Made by a program: the position numbers and the translations under genes | Source: Anodontia alba | Taxonomy: Eukaryota; Mollusca; Bivalvia; Lucinida; Lucinidae | NCBI GenBank assembly: GCA_964016985.1 | Contig: OZ024835.1 | Coordinates: 67,286,812-67,350,811 of the forward strand | DNA: 64,000 nt | Reading direction: 5' to 3' | Part shown: one piece after another, positions 27,501 through 36,500 of the stretch | Numbering within the stretch: position 1 is the stretch's first letter | How the letters are laid out: the number at the start of each line of letters is the position of its first letter | Notes under the pieces: generated by a model | The model's database searches: none | What the model was told of the DNA's origin: nothing | What the model saw: the letters and a program-made list of their open reading frames with translations, nothing else

Positions 27501-30500
27501 TTACCATATTTTTTAAAAAATTTGGACAATTCCCATTTCCCTATTATGATAAGAATTTGGACATTCTGGACACTTTTAACGTTACTTCACTTGTCTTAAC
27601 CCATTTAAGCTGAGTGGACTCTTCTACCTTAACTCTTTGGACAGGTCCATTTCCTATATAAGGTGTGTCTGGTTAGTTTTTATTATCATCATGTTTTGTT
27701 GAAATATCTGAACTTAATGAAAACAGTGCAGACCCTGATCAGATACCACATTATGGTTTGGGACTTCACTGTTTGCAAATGTCCCGTTTATGGGATGCAA
27801 AGCTTAAATGGGTTAAAATCCTAACAAATGCATTCTATCACCTGTTGATTAGTGACCAAACTGCTGGATGAGACAGCCAACAATGTAGACCCTGATCAGA
27901 CACCATAGAAAGTGGTGTCTGATCTGGGTTGACAGTTCGTTCAGAATACTTTGGAGAAATACAGCATGTGGTGATGAAGCTTTCGCTGAATGGTAAATTA
28001 TCACATCTTCAGATTAGAGGGGTTCTCAGTAAAATATTTTTTTTTAGATCTCCACAAAAACTTACTTATTAGGAGCATATCAGCGAGGCATTTCTAATGA
28101 GTACCCTAAACCTATGGTTTCATGGAAAAATAAGAAAAATATTATGCGGATACCCCCTTTTATCTGGAGCTATGATTCCAAAATACAACTCCAAATACAT
28201 GAACAATGCAATACAATCAGAGGTAAATGCAGGCATACACGTACATGCCATCACCAAGCAACATGCCTAGGAATTAAGTTTATACTTGGTGTCAGAGGCT
28301 TGGGTGTGATCATCAGTAAAGAATCAACAGTACTCTGGCTAAGAATTCCTGTATCAGAGAAAACATCAATGCTGAATGCTAGTGTTGTCCCCATGATCAA
28401 TTATAATCAATCATCGGTCACTTCTGCCTCTAGTGATTGATGATCAAAAAGAATTTTTATAGTCAACTGGAATTTATTTTTCACTTTTATATTTTAATAG
28501 GCACATTGTAAAAAATGAATTACTGTCTGTTGGGTCACTTAAGTTTTCTGGGCCCAGTTGTTCAAAGCTAACGATGTCGTTAGTTAACGATTCATTAAAA
28601 TTTAAATCAAGTGATATGCAAATATGCTGAAATTTTTTGCTGAAAAAATGTGAGTAGATTTTGCAATGCAAAAGCTACTCACATTTTTTCAGCAAAAAAT
28701 TTTAGAATATTGTATATTGAATCTGCTAAAACAGTTAACGAAATGACCCTTAACGAGCTCGTTAAGCTAACGACGCTTTGAACAACTGGGCCCTGGTGAA
28801 TAAAGGTGAAGAAATTTGTTAAAAAATAGCCTGAAATTAGGCAATTTTTCAACAGAAAAGTACTGATATTCTTTCTTATTTTTCATGAAAAGATGTTGTG
28901 GGTACTCATTAGAAGCATAAGTGAGAGTACTCACAACATATGTTTTCGTGGAGAAATAAGAAAAGTATCATGTTGATGCATATTACTTTAGTTTATACTT
29001 GGCATCAGAAGTTTAGGTGCAAAGAATCAACAGTACCTTGGCTAATAAACCCTGTAGCTGAGAAAGCATCAATGCTAAACTTTTATAATCAAGACACAAT
29101 TTTTGAAAAATCCAGTCATGTATCAGAATGATTGCCACAATTTGTTTGTTTTATTTGTACATGTATTTCATGCCAATTTCAACAATCTTTCAGTCATATC
29201 GTGGCTGTTTCTGGATGTTGCAGGGAGCTCAATGCTCACTTTTTAGAGTGCAGCCTCACAGAAATATCATGCTCCACATGTGACATGATATTCACCCATT
29301 CACATTATACTGACACCTGGCTGACCAGTTCTGGTCCCAAGCTCTACTTTCTTAATCTTTGTCCTGCTGAACCCAGATGTGCCCTGCCTTTGCAAAAAAT
29401 GTAGATCCAGATCAGTTGGCTTCTGAAGAAGCCAACTGATCTGGATCTGCACTGTTTGTCATTCAGTATGTAAATTTGTATCCACAATCTGTGTAAAGTA
29501 ATCTGATTCGCTGTGAAGTCGGCATGGCATCTTACTGGTAATTTATTTAGCATGGCAAGTAATCTGATTGGCTGAAAACTAGAAGTGGGCATGGCATCTT
29601 AATTTATTTAGCATGGCAAGGGTTAATGCTGAATGTCAAGATAAAGAGCAGCTAGTACAATTTTACAGTCTTTGGTATTAACTGACCAGGGATCAAACCA
29701 ACAACCTAGAGGAGCAGTCTGATCTGGGTCCTGTTTGCAAAAATGACTTTTAAAGTCACAAGCAGATGACAAAGCAGACGACAATAGTTGTGATTGGCAG
29801 TTTAAGGGTTAAACAGTCTGTGAAAAAAAAAAAAAAAATTTAGGATTAAATATTATAGTGCAGGGAACCAGTGTTATCAGAGAAAAGTAGTCCCCCAGGT
29901 AAATCTGGTAATGCCACCTGTTGTGAACAGTCTCATTATGTATGGAGAGCTCAGGACAGTAGCCATAAAACATCTGGTAAAATTATGATTTGAGCATGAT
30001 TTTTTTTTTTGCCATTTTTTTTCTAAGAGAAAAAAACATATTATGAAATACATATATTGTGCAAAACAAGGATTTTATGAAAGCTATACTTTTTTTTTTT
30101 TTGATTTGGGTTTTACAGGCCTTTCAAGAATATTTCACTTATATTGAGCCGATCGTTCATCAAAGGTGGGCGAAAACCAGAGAACCAGGAGAAAAACCAC
30201 CTGACCATCCGTAAGCAGAACTTGGCTTTCCCACATGTGACACGAGCGAGGCTCGAACCACAGCGGTAAGAAATCTAATGGATTAAGAGTCAGCTCTCTT
30301 ATCCACTAGGCTAAGGGGGCCCGCCAAGAGCTATGGTGCCCATCTTGCTAGAGCTTTTGTTTTCATAAATTGCATGAGACAGGCTTTCTTGTATCATTGA
30401 AGATAAATGTACCTGCTCTTGTGGTGCCCTCTATCTTCTCTGTGTCTCTTGCCTTTGGTTTCTTACTGTGAGTCAGCCATGGCTTCTCATATGATCGGTC

Positions 30501-33500
30501 CACCAAATCTGAAGAAAAAAAAAAGGCACATTCTGAGACAATATCCCACAAAACCCTAAGTATTAGGACAGATAGGCCTTTGCAAACAGTGTACATCAGA
30601 TCAAATGCTGCAGAATGTGGCATTTAGGTAAAGATGGTACCAATCATATTTACTCAAAATATATTCAGATGTCAGAGGAGGATGGTGACTCCAGTGTTCA
30701 ATGTTCTTTTGACAGCCATACATTACGAAAACAATCCTATTCAAATATATTGAGAATTTTACCACAAAAAAAGGAAAACTTTCGAATGAAAACTGGTAGT
30801 TTTCATATTTCTGCTCTAAACATAAATTGTGGGTACAAGTTAGAACTGCCTCGGCAAGGTGGTTCTAATACGTACGTACCCACAATCTATGTTTTATATA
30901 TCTATATCTTTACCCTAAGTATTGGAACACAATTTTCTCCTGCAGCATGGTTGATATTTTGCCTTTTTTTACTTGGATATACATTCCCGAAGTTGCTGTG
31001 TATTCATAAATGAATTCATCCATCAACAGAACCTTGAAGGACTGTCAGATGTACTGTTTGTTAGCCAAGAAAATGTGATTTTAGTTGAATTATGTGACTG
31101 AGGGGATCAACTGTCATTACGAAAACAAATATATTGAAAATTTCACCAACAAAAACTGAAAAATTTCACATAAAAATTCTGATATTCTTCATATTTCTGC
31201 TCAAAACATAAACTGTGGGCACTCATTACAACTGCCTCACCAAGGTGGTTCTAAGGAGTACCCACAATCTATGTTTTTGAGCAGATATGAAAAATAATGT
31301 ATACCCCTGTAAACCCCAGTTTTACTATATAAAAGTGGGGTTTAATGGGGTCAAAATTATATAGGTATGTTTTTGTGATGTGATTTAAAGGACAGATTGT
31401 GACTGAGAGGACTTTGACATGCAGAATCTGTTTCTTTCACTCTAGGGCCCATAAAGGTCTTGTATCATTCCAAGGTGTGTGTGTGGGTGTGTGTGTATCT
31501 TACAGAACAAGACAGAAAAATATTAACTTTATTTTATGCTTTAATTTCTGTAAGACCTGTCCATAACCTTGAGCTTAGATGTTTTACAGTTTATCTATTT
31601 CAGGGAAATCGACTGTTCACTGCCAGTGAAGGAAAATAATAAAGGGAGAGAAAAAGAAAAATGTTTTAATTTCTGTCATGATGCCTCATTTTAAATTCAA
31701 AGTGTTACCTGGTCCACTCGCCACTGCCCAGGCCTGCGTAGTTGTTTTATCTGGACTTCTTCTACCATGCCTCTCAGGTGAACTTCTTCTCAATGTTCCT
31801 GGCTTTAAGTCCTAAAAGATATAGATATCCAAACCCTTGTCATGCTGAACCCAGATATACCCTGCCTTTGCAAACAGTCAGCTTCTTCAGAAGCCAACTG
31901 ATCTGGATCTGCACTGTTTGTTATTCAGTTTGTGAATCTATGTCCAAAATCCAGATTATGTAATCTGATTGGCTGTGAATTAGAAATGGTGTGACATCTT
32001 AATTTATTCAGCATGACAAGGGTTAATTACCACTAGATACTGTATTTACCTTAACTATTCAGACACCTTGACTCCTTACCATACTTGTCTTTAACTCTGA
32101 ACTAAGCCAACTAATGACCTATTTATGTGCCTAAATTTTGCTCAGTGAGTGCCAAATAGTGCAGACTCTTATTAGATGCTTCATTCTGTGACATCTGATC
32201 TAGGTCTAAACTGTTTGATCAGGCCATGTTGTCCAGAAATTGAAAGTAAATATGGCATTCAGAGACTGACACTGTTAATGTTTTGCTACCTGGTGGTATG
32301 TCTGTACCTGGTTTGATAAATTCAATCTGAAAGAAAATTTTGAATTAATAACAAAAGAACAAATCAGATACAAAACAAAATACATATACTACTGAAATCC
32401 CCATACTTCTTGTTAATTAGGATGTGTAAAAATTATGAAAATTTAAAGCCCTGTAAAAGTCCAGTGAGATGTAAACTTCCTAGAGAATAACCCTACCAGG
32501 AAGTATTATGTTTCTCTCACCTTTGGAACTGGTAGGGCAGCTTTCCTGTAGAGCTGTCTGATCAGATACACAAGAGGATCATCTGGCTGGTCATGAAGAA
32601 GTTTGTTCATCAACTCCTGAAATATACAATTTAATCCAAACAGTAAATATCTTGATAGGTATCCTGAGCAAATGTGATCAGGGTCTACACTGTCTGGAAC
32701 TCATCCAGCAGATTTTAGGGCAAGTATGGCAATGTGTTAACCCTTGTCCTGCTGAATAAATTAAGAGGCCACACCCACTTCTAATTTTTAGCCAATCAGA
32801 TTACTTAATCCAGATTGTTGCTATAAATTCACGTACTTAATGGCAAACAGTGCAGATCCAGATCAATTGGTTTATTCTACACTGTTTGCAAATGCAGGGA
32901 ATATCCGGGTTCAGCAGAACAAGGGTTAAGATGTCCAGATATTTAGGATAAATGTGACAAAACCCAAACAGTAAGAGATACAATATATTCATAGCTCTAG
33001 ATAAGGTATTTTTTCCTTCAACAATTTTTGACATTTTTTTTTTTTTTTATTTCTCCATAAAAACATATAGTAGTCCCGTGACATCACAAGGTCAACGTCT
33101 GATGATGTTACTCGATGAGAACCAAAACTGTCACAGCAAGTGAAAACTCTTCTTTGGATATGATCAAAAGAATTTGTTTGATTAATATAATAGAAATGTT
33201 CAAATTTATTTCTTTTGAGCATGTTGAGTAAGAGGCAATGCCAAAAAAAAAAAAAAAAATAAATTTCTGAAAGATGTCAGAAGCACAATTATGCAACAAA
33301 TTCGGCACATGCATCACTTCAACAGCCGTGCTGTGGAAGCCAGCTTTTATGGTTTCGAGTGGTTGGCTTTTTCATGAAGCTAAGCAACAAACATCTCAGT
33401 TAGAACCTGGATGAGTGACCATGATGCTCAGCCTCTTAAAAGACTAAGCAAATGCTACATTTGGTGGCAAGCAGTAGGATGAGATACATGTATGACAAAT

Positions 33501-36500
33501 CATTATCATCTCAGGATCTCGTTAACAGTGATAGCTGTACTATGAAAGCATTATCATCTCAGGATCTCGTTAACAGTGATAGCTGTACTTGGCAGCATTG
33601 CATTGGCCCCTTCCTAAGGTGTCCAGGGTGGGCAGTGTTGAAGATGATTTCAAGGCAAAGTCAAGAGAAGAGAGGAAAATGTAACATACGAGGGATGTTC
33701 GAAATGAATTGCTTATTTCTGTCTGGAGACTTCAAATTTCAAGTTAGCCCAAAAGTACTCATTTCATGCCCTCGAAGTACTCCCCGTGGCTAGAAATGCA
33801 AAGTTTCAGCCGATGTATCCACTTCTTGAAGGTGTCATGGTATGCTGATTTGGGCACAGTAATAAGGTACTGATGAATGGCAGATCCAAGTGTCTGTCGA
33901 GACTGGTATTTCCGCCCAGCAAGGAATGCTTTCAATTTCGGAAACAAAAAGAAATCACATGGGGCAAGGTCTGGGGAATACGGGGGGTGAGGCAAAACAG
34001 TTACTTTTTCTTTCTTCAAAAACGCCGTATCTATTGTGGAGGTATGAGCTGGGACATTGTCATGTAGAAGACGGACATGTTTAAAACCAGTGGCAGGGTG
34101 TCGTTTCTGATAATACTTTTTCAGTTTCTTCAGTACTACATCTTTGTAGTACTTTCCGGTGATGCTTTTGCCCTTTTTCACTGGCACTTTTATTGCGACT
34201 CCTTCACCAGAGAAGAAGATTGCATACAAAACCTTCTTTGTACTCAAAGAACGTTTGGCAATTATTGGGTGTTTGCTGTGTTTAGTGGCCCAGATCTTAT
34301 TGCTAACCTTTCTGACGGGCTCAAAATAATGGACCCAGGTTTCATCACCTGTGACGACAGTGGCAAACTGCTTTTTGTCATATTTTGGAAACATTTGAAG
34401 CAGCTTTTTGGCCACTTTAACCCGTTGCCTCTTTTGCTCGTCAGTCAACAGATGTGGCACCCATCTAGCAGAAATCTTTCTGACTTTCAAATGCTTCTTC
34501 AAAATAAGGTGAACCGTTGATAGTGATATGCCTACCTTTCGTGCAATATCACGAACTGTCAATCTGGCATCTCCTTCAATGATTTCCTTTATTTTTGAAA
34601 CGATTTCTTTACGAGATGCAGATTTTGGTCTGCCTGATTTCGGTGCATTTTTGATGGACTCTACACCAGACTCAAATTTCTTTTTCCACCGCTGAACTGT
34701 GTCATAAGACACACAAGAAGGTCCAAAAGCAGTAGAAATTTCAGTCATCAGCTTCTTCAAAGAACAACCAAGTTTTGAGCGAGCTTTGATGTAAGCCCGT
34801 ATTTCATCATTTTTGTCGACGCTTCTACCAGCCATTTTTACTGCAGTGGTCAATGACTGCGTGTATTCAAATGGCAAATTTTATGTCTTACACTTAGTCT
34901 AACATGTACATTTATACACCATTGTGTAGATATTGAAAAGCCCTATACAGGTATGTATTGGTTTTTATCGTGCCCCACGTGGATATCGAGCTAGAGGACA
35001 ATAAGCAATTCATTTCGAACATCCCTCGTATTATGGTATTTATCCCAAATATTGGGACACCTTATATATTTACCACACTTGCCCTAAAATTTCAAACAGC
35101 CCATTCTACCATCTGTTGATGTGTCTAAAATATTGCTATATGTATGGCAAACAGTGTAGACCCTGATCAGATGTATTGTTGTGCAGCATGTGATCTGGGT
35201 CTACACTGTTTGCAAAGGCCTATATGTCCAAATATTTAGGATTATATAATTTATATATAATCAGGAGGTATTACTGAAGGTACATAGATCACTTCTACAG
35301 CCTTGTTGTGATGCATGTAGAGCAGCTGGCTCTTTCATGAAGTTAAGCAATGTACATCTTGGTTAGTATCCCTGACCTAGCTTGTAACTTGTAACTTGTG
35401 TGTAGTAGAATCAGGTAAGTCCTATCGACTTGTCATCTACATCTCTTCTTAGCATAACTATTTAAAAACTAACTTCCGGTGCTATATTAAAGTTCATTTT
35501 AATGGTGTAATTTGGTCAGCAAAAATATCCATATTGATGTATATATTACTTATATATGGCAGTCGTTTTAGTAAATATCTCCAGTTTGGGATTTTTGATT
35601 CCCCATGAATCTATCATACTGGGTTTTGAAACTAAGCACACTTGATGAGTTTACAATATCTTCTGTTAGATCATTCCATCTATTTATGACTCTGACACAA
35701 AAAGAGTTCATTCTAAAAGATTTGAGGGCTCTAGGTTTTTTCAGTTTCTTGTTGTGACCGCGTGTTTGTGAGTTTGATAATTCAAAAAGTCCATCCATCT
35801 GAATATCATCAGTATTACATATAATTTTGAAAACCTGGATCAAGTCCATTCGATGTCTCCTGTAGTGTAATGTTGTGAGATCAGAAAGCTCGGGGAGTAA
35901 TCTTGTGAGTCTTCTCTGTACATTTTCAACAACATGAATGTCTTTCTTTAACGTTGGAAACCAGATGATGTTACCATAATCAAGTATAGGTCTAATAAGT
36001 GTTTTATATAAAACTAGTAATGTCTCTTCTTCAAGGTATGAAATGCACGCTTGATTAACCCAATTAGTCTATTAGCTCTATTAACTGTTAAACTGATATG
36101 TTTGTCAAATTTCAGATTGTCTTGCAGATAAACACCTAAATTTTTTTCACAGTCTACCGATTTCAATACTTTTATATTTCCATTATTGTCGGACATTTCA
36201 TATTCAAATCGTGGATTATCTTTACCTATGTGCATAACTTTACACTTATCTACATTGAATAACATTAACCATTTTATGGTCCACTGACACAGTTTATTCA
36301 AATCATCTTGCATAGTTTCAAAGTCATCAAGATTTTGTACTTCTTTGTAGAGTTTTGCGTCATCTGAAAAAAGTTTACAGTAGGAATTTACTGGGTCTGG
36401 AAGATAGTTTACATACAAGATAAATAACAGGGGCCCCAGGACAGAGCCCTGGGACACCTAGCAAACACTACAACATTAGAGCGGACTATCTTTCAGGAGC

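Larger units (their letters stand above)
33689..35028 (-). mobile_element. mariner transposon, apparently complete
   Basis: A 1340-bp element with perfect 29-bp terminal inverted repeats beginning CGAGGGATGTTCGAAATGAA, flanked on both sides by the TA target duplication expected of Tc1/mariner. It encloses one uninterrupted transposase frame on the minus strand. It sits in intron 1 of the C8orf34 homologue, in the same orientation as that gene. Confidence 0.93.

Noticed and set aside
33873..34520. Plus-strand open frames of 64-147 codons within the mariner element
   Set aside because: Antisense shadows of the transposase gene.
34836..34877. Fourteen extra codons upstream of the mariner transposase ATG
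   Set aside because: The only start is TTG and mariner transposases normally begin at the MAGRS-like methionine.
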